64,000 nucleotides of DNA from Pseudoalteromonas shioyasakiensis (GTDB taxonomy: Bacteria; Pseudomonadota; Gammaproteobacteria; Enterobacterales; Alteromonadaceae). The notes under the pieces were generated by a model. It saw nothing but the letters and a program-made list of their open reading frames with translations. It was not told where the DNA came from and did no database searches. Of the stretch, positions 26,887 through 36,722 are shown one piece after another. The stretch covers positions 1 to 64,000 of the forward strand of contig NZ_JANIGL010000004.1 of the NCBI RefSeq assembly GCF_024518675.1, written 5' to 3'. The first letter of the stretch is position 1. Every line of letters starts with the position of its first letter. The position numbers and the translations under genes are program-made.

Positions 26887-28722
26887 ATGCTAAAAAAATC
26901 TACTCTAGGCGTAGCTGTCACTGCTGCGTTATCTTTTTCTGCGTCTGCAGAGCAACCAATTGAACGCATTACAGTTACCGCAAATAAATTTGAGCAATCA
27001 ATTAATGATGTGCTTGCTAGTGTTGCTGTTATTGAGCGCAGTGAAATTGAGGCAAGTAATGTACGCGATTTACCTAGTTTACTTGCAACGCAAGTTGGTT
27101 TTCAGGTTAACGCTAATGGAGGCTTTGGGCAAAACTCCGGTGTATCGTTGCGAGGCTCAAGTTCACGTCATACACTCATCTTAGTTGATGGTATCCGCAC
27201 TGGTTCTGCAACGTTAGGTTATAAGTCAATTGGTAACATCCCCCTTAATTCTATTGAACGCATTGAAATTATTAAAGGCTCGCGTGCTGCAGTGTATGGT
27301 TCTGATGCATTAGCTGGTGTGATTAATATTATTACTCGACAATCTCAAGCCCTAATATTTGACGCTACTTTTGGTTCTGATACATATCAAAACTACCAAG
27401 TTGCTGGCACAACAGTTATTGATGCCGTTACAGCCTCATTTAATGCTGGAATTGAAAAAACAGATGGGTTTGATGTGTTGCAAGGTGTAGCGCCTGACGA
27501 AGACGGTTATGAAAATAAAAATATAGGTTTTAACATTGGATATGTAAATGAATCAATGGGCGAACTAATTGCACGGGGCCAATATAGTGAAGGTTATGCG
27601 CAATATGATAGTGCGTATTCACCTGTAGACAGTACTGTCGAAAATAATGACTTTGAAAATTACCAGTTAGGGCTTGGTTGGAAAAAATCTTTTGGGCAAC
27701 ACTCTCATTCAATTGATATTGCTTTAGCTAACGATGGCTCTGATAACTCTCGTGTAGACTATACTGGGGCGACAGTTATAGATGCTTTTGAAACTAAACG
27801 TCAGCAAGTTGATTACAATGGTTTGTATTCAATTAATGATGAGTTTGATGTTTCTGGTGGGGTGAATTGGTATAAAGATGATATCTCAGGAACTTCGGGT
27901 GATTACAGTAAAGATAGTCGTGAAGTGTTCGCAGGCTTTGTTGGCGCTTACTACGATAATGAGAAGGTATTAGGTAATATAGCACTACGTTATGATGACG
28001 ATCAGTATTTTGGCGACGAAACCACTTACACCATTGCAGCGGGATATCGATTACACAAAAACGCAACGGTTAGAGTAAGCCAGAGCTCTGGTTTTAAAGC
28101 CCCAACATTCAATGATTTATATTACCCACTTTCGGGGAATCCGAATCTAGTTCCTGAAACTTCGGTTAATCAGGAACTTGGATTAAACCTTAGCTTTAGC
28201 CAAGCAACCGTTAGCGTCTCCATTTTTAGAAATGATATTGAAAATCTAATTGCTTGGGCACCTAATGCCGCTGGTAATTGGCAGCCTACCAATATTAACG
28301 AGGCACGCAATGAAGGTGTGGAATTTAGTTTTTCAAATCAATTATTTGGCTTTGACAACCAACTTAATTTTACATATTTAGATGCAGAAAACACTGAAAC
28401 AGGGGTTGCACAAACTTATGTATCCCCACGAACTATTAATTGGTCGGTTGCTAAACAGTGGGATAACTTTGATGCTGGCTTCAATATGCAGTACCGTAGT
28501 GATCGTCAAGGTAAAGTGACGAAACTGAGCTCATATACGCTATGGAATCTGACCGCAAACTACCAGCTAAATGACTCTTTGTCATTCTCTGCACGTGTTG
28601 AAAATTTATTTGATAAGCAATATAACGCCGTTGATTCAAGCATGGATTATACTACCGGTGAGGTATTTTATTATAACACGGCAGATCGCCGCTTTTTTGT
28701 TGGTGCAAGCTATCAGTTCTAA
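26887..28722 (+). CDS. btuB: TonB-dependent vitamin B12 receptor BtuB
   Basis: BtuB imports cobalamin across the outer membrane using TonB energy. From ATG 26887, with AGGGG upstream, the product is 611 residues, close to the E. coli protein (614). It has a signal peptide at 1-20, a TonB box in ERITVTANKF, a plug domain at about 35-135 with ERIEIIKGSRAAVYGSDALA, and a beta barrel ending in the aromatic C-terminal strand FFVGASYQF. The cobalamin riboswitch directly upstream makes the substrate assignment firm. An upstream TTG start within the riboswitch tail was rejected. Confidence 0.95.
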   Translation: MLKKSTLGVAVTAALSFSASAEQPIERITVTANKFEQSINDVLASVAVIERSEIEASNVRDLPSLLATQVGFQVNANGGFGQNSGVSLRGSSSRHTLILVDGIRTGSATLGYKSIGNIPLNSIERIEIIKGSRAAVYGSDALAGVINIITRQSQALIFDATFGSDTYQNYQVAGTTVIDAVTASFNAGIEKTDGFDVLQGVAPDEDGYENKNIGFNIGYVNESMGELIARGQYSEGYAQYDSAYSPVDSTVENNDFENYQLGLGWKKSFGQHSHSIDIALANDGSDNSRVDYTGATVIDAFETKRQQVDYNGLYSINDEFDVSGGVNWYKDDISGTSGDYSKDSREVFAGFVGAYYDNEKVLGNIALRYDDDQYFGDETTYTIAAGYRLHKNATVRVSQSSGFKAPTFNDLYYPLSGNPNLVPETSVNQELGLNLSFSQATVSVSIFRNDIENLIAWAPNAAGNWQPTNINEARNEGVEFSFSNQLFGFDNQLNFTYLDAENTETGVAQTYVSPRTINWSVAKQWDNFDAGFNMQYRSDRQGKVTKLSSYTLWNLTANYQLNDSLSFSARVENLFDKQYNAVDSSMDYTTGEVFYYNTADRRFFVGASYQF

Positions 28723-28746
28723 TTGCCTAATTAGCGTATTTAAATG

Positions 28747-28780
28747 AAAAGCCCGCGATGGTATGCCATCGCGGGCTTTT
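28747..28780. terminator. Bidirectional terminator between btuB and msrA
   Basis: AAAAGCCCGCGATGG / CCATCGCGGGCTTTT is a long, near-perfect hairpin with A and T tracts on both sides, 25 bp after btuB and 17 bp from the end of convergent msrA. Confidence 0.95.
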
Positions 28781-28796
28781 CATTATTTAAACTATC

Positions 28797-29333
28797 TTAG
28801 TTTTTTAAATATAGCTTAAAATCTTTTTCAAAACGCTGTAATTTGGGGGCTATTAATATGCTGCAATAACCTTGTTCGGGGTTTTGCTCATAGTAGTCTT
28901 GGTGATATTGCTCAGCAGGGTAGTAAGTGGTCGCAGGGCTCACTTCTGTTACTATTTTCTCACGTATCTGACTTTGTAGCTTGGTAATATAATCCATGGT
29001 TTGGGTGTGTTGCTCATCATTGTGATAATACACAACGCTGCGGTATTGGGTGCCAATATCGTTACCTTGGCGGTTTAATTGCGTTGCATCATGCAAGGTG
29101 AAAAACATAGCTAATAAGCGCTCATAGCTTATCTGGCTGCGATCAAACTCAATATTGACTACTTCTGCGTGGCCTGTCAGCCCTGTACATATCTGCTGGT
29201 AGGTTGGATTATCAGTTTCGCCCCCTGTGTAGCCAGAGCTTACGTGGGTAACACCTTCTACACGCCTAAATGCAGCATCAATACACCAAAAACAGCCACC
29301 ACCAAAGGTTGCAGTGTCAATTGTTTTACTCAT
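28797..29333 (-). CDS. msrA: Peptide methionine sulfoxide reductase MsrA
   Basis: MsrA repairs oxidised methionine (S-sulfoxide) in proteins. The 178-residue cytoplasmic form carries the catalytic Cys14 in GGGCFWC, VSSGYTGG, and GHAEVVNIEFD. AEQYHQDYYEQNP follows in the C-terminal half. A further cysteine in GYCSILIAPK could act as the resolving residue. The gene stands alone, divergent from nothing obvious and convergent with btuB. Confidence 0.96.
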   Translation of the reverse strand: MSKTIDTATFGGGCFWCIDAAFRRVEGVTHVSSGYTGGETDNPTYQQICTGLTGHAEVVNIEFDRSQISYERLLAMFFTLHDATQLNRQGNDIGTQYRSVVYYHNDEQHTQTMDYITKLQSQIREKIVTEVSPATTYYPAEQYHQDYYEQNPEQGYCSILIAPKLQRFEKDFKLYLKN

Positions 29334-29435
29334 AGATGTCCTTCAAAAAACTTAAATTACGCAGATGCTCTAGCCTAGCAGAAGAACGGCTAAGAGGGGG
29401 TTTTATTTCCTGAATCAGGGGGAGGAAAAGGGGCA

Positions 29436-29462
29436 AGCGCTGCTGCTTAGTGCAACAGCGCT
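29436..29462 (-). terminator. Terminator after the RND operon
   Basis: On the minus strand AGCGCTGTTGC / GCAGCAGCGCT forms an 11-bp stem, followed by a weak CCCCTTTTCC tract. It begins 10 bp after the stop codon of the RND permease gene. Confidence 0.55.
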
Positions 29463-29471
29463 ATAAGTTAC

Positions 29472-32400
29472 TTAAAGCTCTTTTAGTGGTTTTTCAGCTG
29501 CTTGTTGGTTGAGCTTTTGCTGTAAAAACTCAGGAGATTGTGTATTACGTGCAAGGGCATAGTATGCTGCAGGTACTACAAACAAAGTGAGTAGCGTCGC
29601 AACTATAACGCCAGTAAATACGACAACACCGATTACCATACGGCTTTCAGCGCCTGGACCTGAGGCAAGCACTAATGGTACAGCACTCATCACCGTGGTT
29701 AATGAGGTCATAATAATAGGGCGCAGACGTTGTGTCGCGGCTTGTAATATTGCCTCGCTAAACTCGACTCCTTTATCACGCAGCTGATTGGTGAATTCAA
29801 CAATCAAAATACCATTTTTAGCACTTAAACCAATGAGCATAACAATGCCTATTTGGCTGTAAATATTAAGTGTGAGTCCAGTTGCCCAAAGGCCAAACAT
29901 CGCTCCCATTAAGCCAAGAGGCACTGTTAGCATGATCACAAATGGGTGCATAAAGCTTTCAAATTGAGCGGCTAATACTAAGAAGGTAACGGTTAGGGCT
30001 AAAATAAATACATAAGTCATTGCTGAAGCACCTTCGTAAAATAACTGAGATTCACCTTTGTAATCAATAGCGCCATCTATATCATTTTCTTCCGCTGCTA
30101 CTTGATTTAAAAAGTTAAGTGCTTGTTCAAGCGTATAGCCATCAGCAAGGTTTGCGCTGAGCGTTATTGCACGCATACGGTTATAACGATTTAGGCGAGA
30201 TGCTGTCGCTTCTTCTTTTAAGCTGATCAAGCTATCCAATGGTACTAATTCACCACTACGAGATTTTAAGTAGATATTTGAAATGTCGGTTGGATCTGTA
30301 AAGTCAGCTTTGGTTCCTTTTAATATTACGTCGTACTCTTCACCACGGTCGATAAAGGTAGTAACACGGCGTTGTCCGAGCATTGTTTCAAGGGTACGGC
30401 CAACATCAGACACCGATACACCTAAATCTGCAGCTTTATTTTTATCGATACTGATTAAAAATTGTGGAAAGGTTTCTTTATAGTCGTGATCGATACGTAC
30501 TAACCCCGGGTTTTTCTCAGCGCGTTCAATAATACGGTCACGCCAATCAGCAAGTTGAGCGTAGTCGTTACCTTGTAAAACAAATTCAATGGGGCGAGAA
30601 GAGCCACCGCCACCAATCCCGCGACGCATGATAGCAAAAGCGCGGACATCAGTTACTTCAGTCATTTTACCGCTGATTTCATCCATTACTTCCCAAGTTG
30701 AACGTTTACGTTCATCCCAGTCTGCCATGCCGACAATCGCAACACCACCACTGCCACCCCAACCTGGAACACGTATGAGTACTCTGCTCAGTTCACCTGA
30801 TTCCGAATAAGGCATTAAGCGTTCTTCAATTTTGGCCATATTAGCGGCGTTGTTTTCATAGCTCGCGCCTTCAGGTGGGCTCATCATTATAAAGAATGTG
30901 CCACGGTCCTCTTTAGGTGTCAGCTCAGAAGGGATTTGCTGGAACAACAAGTAGCTAACAAAGCCTGCGAGCAATAAGGTTAGGGTTAGGCCACCTGTGC
31001 GGCTAACATTTGAACGCAGTGAGTTTTGGTAACCTTGCTCTATTTTACTAAATAAGCGGTCCATTCCTTGGTTAAATTTACTTGGCTTATCTGAATGCTT
31101 TAATACTTTTGAGCATAATGCAGGGGAAAGCGTTAAGGCGGTAATGCTAGAGAAGAATACGGCAGCACTTACAGCCATGGCAAACTCGGTAAATAACGCA
31201 CCGATACGGCCATCCATAAATACCAATGGGACGAATACAGAAATCAAAACTAAGGTCGTGGCAATGATAGCAAAGCCAACTTCACGAGCACCTCGATAGG
31301 CCGCCAGCAAAGGGGGCTCACCGAGCTCTATGCGACGGTGAATGTTTTCCAGCATCACAATAGCATCATCAACCACCAAACCAATCGCTAATACAAGCGC
31401 TAATAAAGTCAGTAGGTTAATTGAGTAGCCCATAGCAAGTAAAAACATAAAACTACCAACGAGTGCAACCGGTACGGTGACAGCAGGGATTAAAGTAGCG
31501 CGTATATTACCTAAGAAGATGAAGATGATGAGTACCACAAGGCCCATTGAAATTGCCAGTGTGTTATAAACTTCATTGATTGACTCTTTAATAAAAATTG
31601 ACGAGTCATAGCTGTCTTGAATAGTTGTGCCTTCAGGTAGGTTTCGTTTTATTTTTTCAAGTTCAGCGCGAGCATTGTCAACCACAGTTAGGGTATTGGC
31701 TTTCGCTTGTTTTACAATGCCAAGCCCAATCATATTGCGGCCATTACCGCGGAATAAGCTTTCGTCATCGGCAGCTTCTAAATGCACATCAGCCACTTCA
31801 CCTAATCGCACTAAGTATCCATCATCCCCACGTTTAATAACGAGGTTTTGAAAATCACGTTGATCTTTATAACTACGTGCGGTTCGCACGGTAAAATCAC
31901 GATCGATTGACTCTATTTCACCCGCAGGGAGTTCAACATTCTCTGTACGTAGGGTATTTTCAATATCGCTTGAGGTTATGCCACGAGCCGCCATTGCTTG
32001 GCGATTAAGCCATATTTTCATGGCGTATTTACGCTCACCACCGACTCGTACGTTTGAGACACCATCAACAACGGCTAAACGATCGACAATAAAGCGTTGT
32101 GCATAATCTGATAGCTGTAAAGAATCCATGGTGTCGCTGTTTAATACAAACCATGCAATTGGGCTTTCATCGCTGTTTGATTTCGATACCTCAGGTGGGC
32201 GAACTTGCTCAGGTAAGCTATCTAGCGCACGTGCTACACGCTCACGTACATCGTTTGAAGCGGCATCAATATCACGGCTAATGTTAAACTCAATAGTGAT
32301 ATTAGAACGGCCGTTTCGACTTGATGAGTTTATGCTTTTTATGCCTTCAATCCCCGAGATTCGATTTTCTAATACTTGGGTTATTTTTGTTTCTATAATC

Positions 32401-32570
32401 TCAGCTGAAGCACCTGTGTAGTCAGTGCTTACACTTACTATTGGGGACTCTATATCTGGGTATTCACGTAGTGGTAGCATGGAAAATGCAACCAAGCCGA
32501 AGGTAAGTAATAATAAGTTTATTACAATCGCAAAAACGGGGCGTTTGACACTGGTATCAGTTATTTTCAC
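29472..32570 (-). CDS. RND efflux transporter, inner-membrane permease (HAE1 family)
   Basis: A 1032-residue resistance-nodulation-division pump of the hydrophobe/amphiphile family, which exports drugs, dyes or detergents using the proton gradient. The N-terminus (MKITDTSVKRPVFAIVINLL) and the pair of large periplasmic loops after TM1 and TM7 are typical. The proton-relay aspartates lie in TM4 (GLVVDDAIVMLENI). It follows the membrane fusion gene by 3 bp. No outer-membrane factor is encoded nearby, so it probably uses a TolC-like channel from elsewhere. The substrate cannot be predicted. Confidence 0.93.
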   Translation of the reverse strand: MKITDTSVKRPVFAIVINLLLLTFGLVAFSMLPLREYPDIESPIVSVSTDYTGASAEIIETKITQVLENRISGIEGIKSINSSSRNGRSNITIEFNISRDIDAASNDVRERVARALDSLPEQVRPPEVSKSNSDESPIAWFVLNSDTMDSLQLSDYAQRFIVDRLAVVDGVSNVRVGGERKYAMKIWLNRQAMAARGITSSDIENTLRTENVELPAGEIESIDRDFTVRTARSYKDQRDFQNLVIKRGDDGYLVRLGEVADVHLEAADDESLFRGNGRNMIGLGIVKQAKANTLTVVDNARAELEKIKRNLPEGTTIQDSYDSSIFIKESINEVYNTLAISMGLVVLIIFIFLGNIRATLIPAVTVPVALVGSFMFLLAMGYSINLLTLLALVLAIGLVVDDAIVMLENIHRRIELGEPPLLAAYRGAREVGFAIIATTLVLISVFVPLVFMDGRIGALFTEFAMAVSAAVFFSSITALTLSPALCSKVLKHSDKPSKFNQGMDRLFSKIEQGYQNSLRSNVSRTGGLTLTLLLAGFVSYLLFQQIPSELTPKEDRGTFFIMMSPPEGASYENNAANMAKIEERLMPYSESGELSRVLIRVPGWGGSGGVAIVGMADWDERKRSTWEVMDEISGKMTEVTDVRAFAIMRRGIGGGGSSRPIEFVLQGNDYAQLADWRDRIIERAEKNPGLVRIDHDYKETFPQFLISIDKNKAADLGVSVSDVGRTLETMLGQRRVTTFIDRGEEYDVILKGTKADFTDPTDISNIYLKSRSGELVPLDSLISLKEEATASRLNRYNRMRAITLSANLADGYTLEQALNFLNQVAAEENDIDGAIDYKGESQLFYEGASAMTYVFILALTVTFLVLAAQFESFMHPFVIMLTVPLGLMGAMFGLWATGLTLNIYSQIGIVMLIGLSAKNGILIVEFTNQLRDKGVEFSEAILQAATQRLRPIIMTSLTTVMSAVPLVLASGPGAESRMVIGVVVFTGVIVATLLTLFVVPAAYYALARNTQSPEFLQQKLNQQAAEKPLKEL

Positions 32571-32573
32571 AGT

Positions 32574-33626
32574 TTACCCCTTTACTGTTACTTTGCTGCC
32601 AGAACGAATTTTAATAATCCCTTCAGTGACAACTTGTTGACCATTATTGATCCCTTGATCAATTGCTACCCAGCCGTTATGGCGTCCTGCAACATGCACT
32701 TCGACTTTGGTTGCTACGCCGTCTTCAATTTGAAACACGTAATGTTTATCTTGTTGTGGGATCACCGCTTTTTCAGGCACCATCATTGCTTGATTAGAGC
32801 TAAGCTGCAACGCGGTGTTAAGTAGCATTCCAGGGCGCAAAAGGCCTGATTTATTTGAAAAGCTAGCGGTTACTTCAACACTGCGAGTAACGGCATCTAT
32901 TCGCGCGCTAACATGAGTTACTTTGCCGGTAAATGTCTTCTCAGGGTAGGCATCATTTTGCGTCATTACTTTCATACCTACGCTTAATTGCGCAAGGTAT
33001 TTTTCAGGTACTTTAAAGTCAACTTTGATAATACTAATATCATCTAAGCTGGTAATGATTGTGCTATTGCTAACGTAAGCACCAATGGATATTTGACGTT
33101 TACCTAAAATGCCTGAAAAAGGCGCTGTTATTGTCATTTCAGCTAGCTTAGTTTTAGCATTTTCAAGTTGCGCTTGTGTTGCGTCAACACGTGAAAGTTG
33201 TTCTTCCAATAATGATTTTGCGGTTGCTTGAGAGCGTGATAGTTCAGTTAAGCGCTCTAGTTGGCGTTTTTCTTCACGTAAATTAATAGCCAGCTCTTCA
33301 ACGGTTAGTTGCTCTTGTTGAGATTGTAGTTGTACTAGCTTTTGACCCTTACTCACTAAGTCGCCATCATTAAAGAAAATGTCAGTCACATAGTCACTTT
33401 GCGCGCTTTTTATATATATCGCTTGATTCGCGCGAGCGCTGCCTATAGCCTCGATAAGTACAGCATTTTCTTCACTGGTAACAGTGTGAGCTGTTACTTG
33501 CGTTGCTTCAGGCGTAAAAGCTGATTGCTCGCCTTGACTACTGGGTAAATAAAGATAAACACATAACCCTAAGAGTAGGGTGATAATAAATGGAAATAGC
33601 GCCTTGCCTGATTGCTTTGAATACAT
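32574..33626 (-). CDS. RND efflux membrane fusion protein
   Basis: A 350-residue periplasmic adaptor linking the RND permease to an outer-membrane channel. An N-terminal membrane anchor lies at about 10-28. A lipoyl-like domain, a coiled-coil hairpin near 105-160 (LREEKRQLERLTELSRSQ, VDATQAQLENAKTKLAEM), the second lipoyl half with ITAPFSGILGKRQISIGAYV, and a beta-barrel domain follow. It is the first gene of the two-gene operon. The divergent gap to 33772 contains no recognised operator or regulator gene. Confidence 0.9.
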   Translation of the reverse strand: MYSKQSGKALFPFIITLLLGLCVYLYLPSSQGEQSAFTPEATQVTAHTVTSEENAVLIEAIGSARANQAIYIKSAQSDYVTDIFFNDGDLVSKGQKLVQLQSQQEQLTVEELAINLREEKRQLERLTELSRSQATAKSLLEEQLSRVDATQAQLENAKTKLAEMTITAPFSGILGKRQISIGAYVSNSTIITSLDDISIIKVDFKVPEKYLAQLSVGMKVMTQNDAYPEKTFTGKVTHVSARIDAVTRSVEVTASFSNKSGLLRPGMLLNTALQLSSNQAMMVPEKAVIPQQDKHYVFQIEDGVATKVEVHVAGRHNGWVAIDQGINNGQQVVTEGIIKIRSGSKVTVKG

Positions 33627-33771
33627 CTGAGTTATACCGGAAGATTAATTACGTATAGTGTACAAAATAACCGACTAAAAAGACTGTCGCGTATCTCATA
33701 AATTTGTCGGTTAGCCGTAAATGTGGCTGTTCTTGATTGTTTGTCCCTGTTTTGCAAAGAGAAAAAGTAGT

Positions 33772-33876
33772 ATGAAGTTTAAAACACAATGCCCGCACTG
33801 TATGAAAATTCGTAAACTGATATTATGGGCTATAATAATGTTTGTTTTTTATATGGTTTTTTATCGACATGGTTGA
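33772..33876 (+). CDS. Small CxxC membrane microprotein (34 aa, candidate)
   Basis: A 34-codon open frame starts with ATG 33772 after AGAGAAAAAG. Its product begins MKFKTQCPHCMKIRK, with a CPHC motif, and continues with one hydrophobic segment (ILWAIIMFVFYMVF) and a short basic tail. Its TGA at 33874-33876 overlaps the likely start of the next gene (ATG 33869), which suggests translational coupling. The N-terminal CxxC plus basic residues could bind a metal or be redox-active; I recognise no family. It is too short for certainty. Confidence 0.45.
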   Translation: MKFKTQCPHCMKIRKLILWAIIMFVFYMVFYRHG

Positions 33877-34576
33877 ACAGTCAAATACGCTGCTAAAACT
33901 CAGAGCACAAGGAGCCTCGAACGGTATAGAAATCTTACTTGTGGGCGCATTTGGACTGGTTTTTATTATGCTGTTCAATGTGCTTAGGCCGGGTAGTATA
34001 AGTATTATTGAAATTTTTTTAGTCAGTTTATGTTTGGTGGCTATTTTTGTCGGATTTTTGAAGACACAAGAGCCATTTTATAGTTTAATTATTACTGAAC
34101 AACAGCTTACCTATCAACATAAGTACGGAGTTTGGTCGTTAAATAGAGCAAACTTACACCATTGTGGTATACCTAAAGTGGAACAGGGGCTGGACTATCT
34201 TGAGCTTAATGCGGTTGGTATTAAGCTCAATGATAGTGATGAATTTTTAATGCAAATTTCGGCCCGTTTGGCAGGTAAATTACTGATTGAACAGCGACAT
34301 TTTTTTATGCAGGTTGTTCAAAAACATTGCAAAAATGGTAATTGCCCATCAGAATGGTTAGTAGAGGATAATTATTATATCTCTATAAGCGGTCGTAACT
34401 TTAATGGATTAATTGCAATGTTCGCGAATCGAATGCGTCATTTGCAGCAATTAACAGGGTACGACTTGCTACTGCCAGCGAGTGTATTAGATAGAAATAT
34501 TTGGGATTTTAGTCACCGTTTAAATCGCTGGCGACAAAACCCAGAGCAGTTTATTCAATCTCAAATAAAAGGCTAA
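33869..34576 (+). CDS. DUF2982 membrane protein
   Basis: A 235-residue protein that resembles the DUF2982 family found in Shewanella, Vibrio and Pseudoalteromonas; its function is unknown. Two hydrophobic helices (about 21-38 and 43-63) are followed by a soluble domain with YSLIITEQQLTYQHKYG, a shape similar to a membrane-anchored PH-like domain. ATG 33869 (MVEQSNTLLK) is preferred over a TTG at 33842 because it overlaps the stop of the small ORF and gives the more family-like N-terminus. No strong ribosome-binding site is seen. The next gene follows after 32 bp. Confidence 0.7.
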   Translation: MVEQSNTLLKLRAQGASNGIEILLVGAFGLVFIMLFNVLRPGSISIIEIFLVSLCLVAIFVGFLKTQEPFYSLIITEQQLTYQHKYGVWSLNRANLHHCGIPKVEQGLDYLELNAVGIKLNDSDEFLMQISARLAGKLLIEQRHFFMQVVQKHCKNGNCPSEWLVEDNYYISISGRNFNGLIAMFANRMRHLQQLTGYDLLLPASVLDRNIWDFSHRLNRWRQNPEQFIQSQIKG

Positions 34577-34608
34577 AACGCCTAAGTAGACGTTAGTAGG
34601 GTGATGTG

Positions 34609-34941
34609 ATGAGTCAAGAAAGATCATTTATTAAAAGTGGACGTAATACAATTATCCACAAAGAAAAGAAACTCGATTTAGTGATCGTTAACTCTGAAAT
34701 TCACCCCAAAATTAAAGTAACCCAAAATGGTTTAGAGCCATTTAAAGAAGATTTGCCAAGAAATCGTCGTGAAGCAAAAGAACGTTATCTAGAAATGGTA
34801 TATATAGATTCAGTTGATGTGTTCGGTGAAGAAAAACGACTGTTGTTTATTCAGGCTTTAGATGGCAAAGAATATAAAGTAGACTATAGCAAAGTGGGTA
34901 CTAAGCTTTTTGTACGCATACACCAAGATAGCTACCTATAA
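34609..34941 (+). CDS. Hypothetical 110-residue soluble protein
   Basis: I do not recognise this protein. It is 110 residues, hydrophilic, with no signal peptide or membrane helix. A basic segment (PRNRREAKERYLEMVYID) is followed by what look like beta strands (KRLLFIQALDGKEYKVDY, LFVRIHQDSYL). ATG 34609 has TAGGG upstream; an adjacent GTG at 34606 is less likely. It is co-directional with the DUF2982 gene and may share its transcript. Confidence 0.7.
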   Translation: MSQERSFIKSGRNTIIHKEKKLDLVIVNSEIHPKIKVTQNGLEPFKEDLPRNRREAKERYLEMVYIDSVDVFGEEKRLLFIQALDGKEYKVDYSKVGTKLFVRIHQDSYL

Positions 34942-35036
34942 TATTACTCTACTATTAAAAGTGGCATTGTTGTTGCTTGGTTTATAGGTTATACAGTAGC
35001 CATGCTACTTAATCTATAAATATGAGGACGCAGTGC

Positions 35037-36722
35037 ATGAAAATGCTTTTCGTTATATTTCCCGTTGTTTCTTTATTGAGTGCCTGTGGTGGCTCAGGCG
35101 GCGGTAATGAAAACCCTGATATTGGAGCGTCAGTTAATGCAGGCGCTGACCAACAAATCATTGAAAAAAGTGAATTCACTATTAGTGCGTTAGGTTCGCC
35201 TGCTGACGGGACATTTACCTGGCAGCGAGTAAGTGGCCCAAGTATTGACGGTTTACCTGCCGACGGGGCGGAACAAACATTGACTGCTCCTGATATTAAA
35301 GCAGACACTGAACTTGTATTACGTGTTAACTATCAGACCGCTGATGGTGATTTAGTCAGCGATGATTTAGTTATTGAGCTTGCGTCAAATAATCAACTAC
35401 CTGAAGCGATAGTAACACAAACTGCGCCTACTGAATTACCATCAGATTATAATGATACCATCACACTTAGCGCTCAATCATCGATAGATCCTGATGAAAA
35501 CGGGGCAATTAATAGCTATAGTTGGTTACAGTTATCTGGGCAGACCATGGCCGTAGATAGTAACAATAATGACACCATCAGTTTTACTCACCCTTTACTT
35601 GATGTAAATACCACCTTGGTTTGGCAATTAACCGTTGTTGATGATGAAGGCGGAGAAGATAGTACCCAGTATACGCATATCCTTAATAAAACAGATGAAG
35701 TTGTTATTGCAAATGCAGGCGCTGATCAAACCGTTATTGAAGTGGATCAGGTTACTTTAGATGCGACTGCAAGTGAAACAGTGACCGATACCTATTCATG
35801 TTATTGGCAGCAATTAACAGGGAATGTAAGCTTAAGCTTAGCTAATCAACAGCAATGTATAGTTTCTTTCACTGCACCGAATACTGACGCAATCAATACG
35901 CTGACTTTTGAAGTTACAGTGACTGATAGTAAAGGACGTACAGATACTGACTCTGTAAATATCACCGTTGAGTCTAAGCCGTTAGGCTTTATTAACGATT
36001 CAGGTATGGATAAATGCTATAACAATACTCAAGAAGTTGCATGTACAAGTCCAGACTTCCCACGTCAAGATGCGGCTGTTGGTCGTGATCGTGTGGTCAC
36101 TACACATATAGATAAAGTAGGGGCTGGTGAGCATGCATTCGATTTCACCAAGCTTAATGAGTTTGCTGATGAACTACCAGATAACGACACCGATTTTAGC
36201 TGTATCCGCGATAATGTCACAGGTTTAATATGGGAAGTTAAAGCGCAAAATACAGGGACGGTGCCAAATACTCAATTACGCGAAGGTCAAAATCATTATA
36301 CTTGGTACTTGAGTAGTGATAACGGTGTACAAACAGGTAGTAGCTTAGGTGCGGCTAATAGTACTTGCCCTAGTAGTTCAAACTGCGGTTTACAAGCTTA
36401 TGTTGATGCTGTTAACGGTCTAGATTATTGTGGCGGTACTAACTGGCGCGTACCAACGTATAACGAGTTAATGACCTTATTAGACTATAGCAAGCAAGGG
36501 CAGTCATTGCTCACAGATGAAAATTATTTTCCAAATACACCTAGTCAAAATATTTTTACTAAGGCACCTTACTTACCTTACTGGACATCTCAAACCGCAG
36601 CCGATGGTACGAGCTTGTCACAAGCCTATATTATCGACATGAGTAATGGTAACGATTTAGCTTATCCGAAAAGTAACACTGCATTTGTACGGTTAGTTAG
36701 AACCGCGGGGACTGCACAATGA
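35037..36722 (+). CDS. Surface lipoprotein with PKD-like repeats and a DUF1566 (Lcl-type) domain
   Basis: A 561-residue predicted lipoprotein. ATG 35037 with AGGA upstream gives a short signal ending in the lipobox LLSAC, followed by the flexible GGSGGG. Three Ig/PKD-like domains follow, each with the NAGADQ-type opening and ...WQRVSGP or WQQLTG strand (about 25-105, 115-220, 225-315). The C-terminal 200 residues match DUF1566, with the two hallmarks GLIWEVKA and NWRVPTYNELMTLLDY, and the end AFVRLVRT. Cysteine pairs suggest disulfides. Lcl-type domains occur on surface adhesins. The ATGA overlap with the next gene makes co-translation likely. Confidence 0.82.
   Translation: MKMLFVIFPVVSLLSACGGSGGGNENPDIGASVNAGADQQIIEKSEFTISALGSPADGTFTWQRVSGPSIDGLPADGAEQTLTAPDIKADTELVLRVNYQTADGDLVSDDLVIELASNNQLPEAIVTQTAPTELPSDYNDTITLSAQSSIDPDENGAINSYSWLQLSGQTMAVDSNNNDTISFTHPLLDVNTTLVWQLTVVDDEGGEDSTQYTHILNKTDEVVIANAGADQTVIEVDQVTLDATASETVTDTYSCYWQQLTGNVSLSLANQQQCIVSFTAPNTDAINTLTFEVTVTDSKGRTDTDSVNITVESKPLGFINDSGMDKCYNNTQEVACTSPDFPRQDAAVGRDRVVTTHIDKVGAGEHAFDFTKLNEFADELPDNDTDFSCIRDNVTGLIWEVKAQNTGTVPNTQLREGQNHYTWYLSSDNGVQTGSSLGAANSTCPSSSNCGLQAYVDAVNGLDYCGGTNWRVPTYNELMTLLDYSKQGQSLLTDENYFPNTPSQNIFTKAPYLPYWTSQTAADGTSLSQAYIIDMSNGNDLAYPKSNTAFVRLVRTAGTAQ

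Noticed and set aside
26836-26887. TTG 26836 as btuB start
   Set aside because: It lies in the 3' end of the riboswitch and would put 17 residues before a perfect signal peptide. ATG 26887 has AGGGG upstream.
29587-32640. Many plus-strand frames of 60-97 codons opposite the RND permease gene
   Set aside because: All lack ribosome-binding sites and family resemblance and lie opposite a clear long gene; they are shadows.
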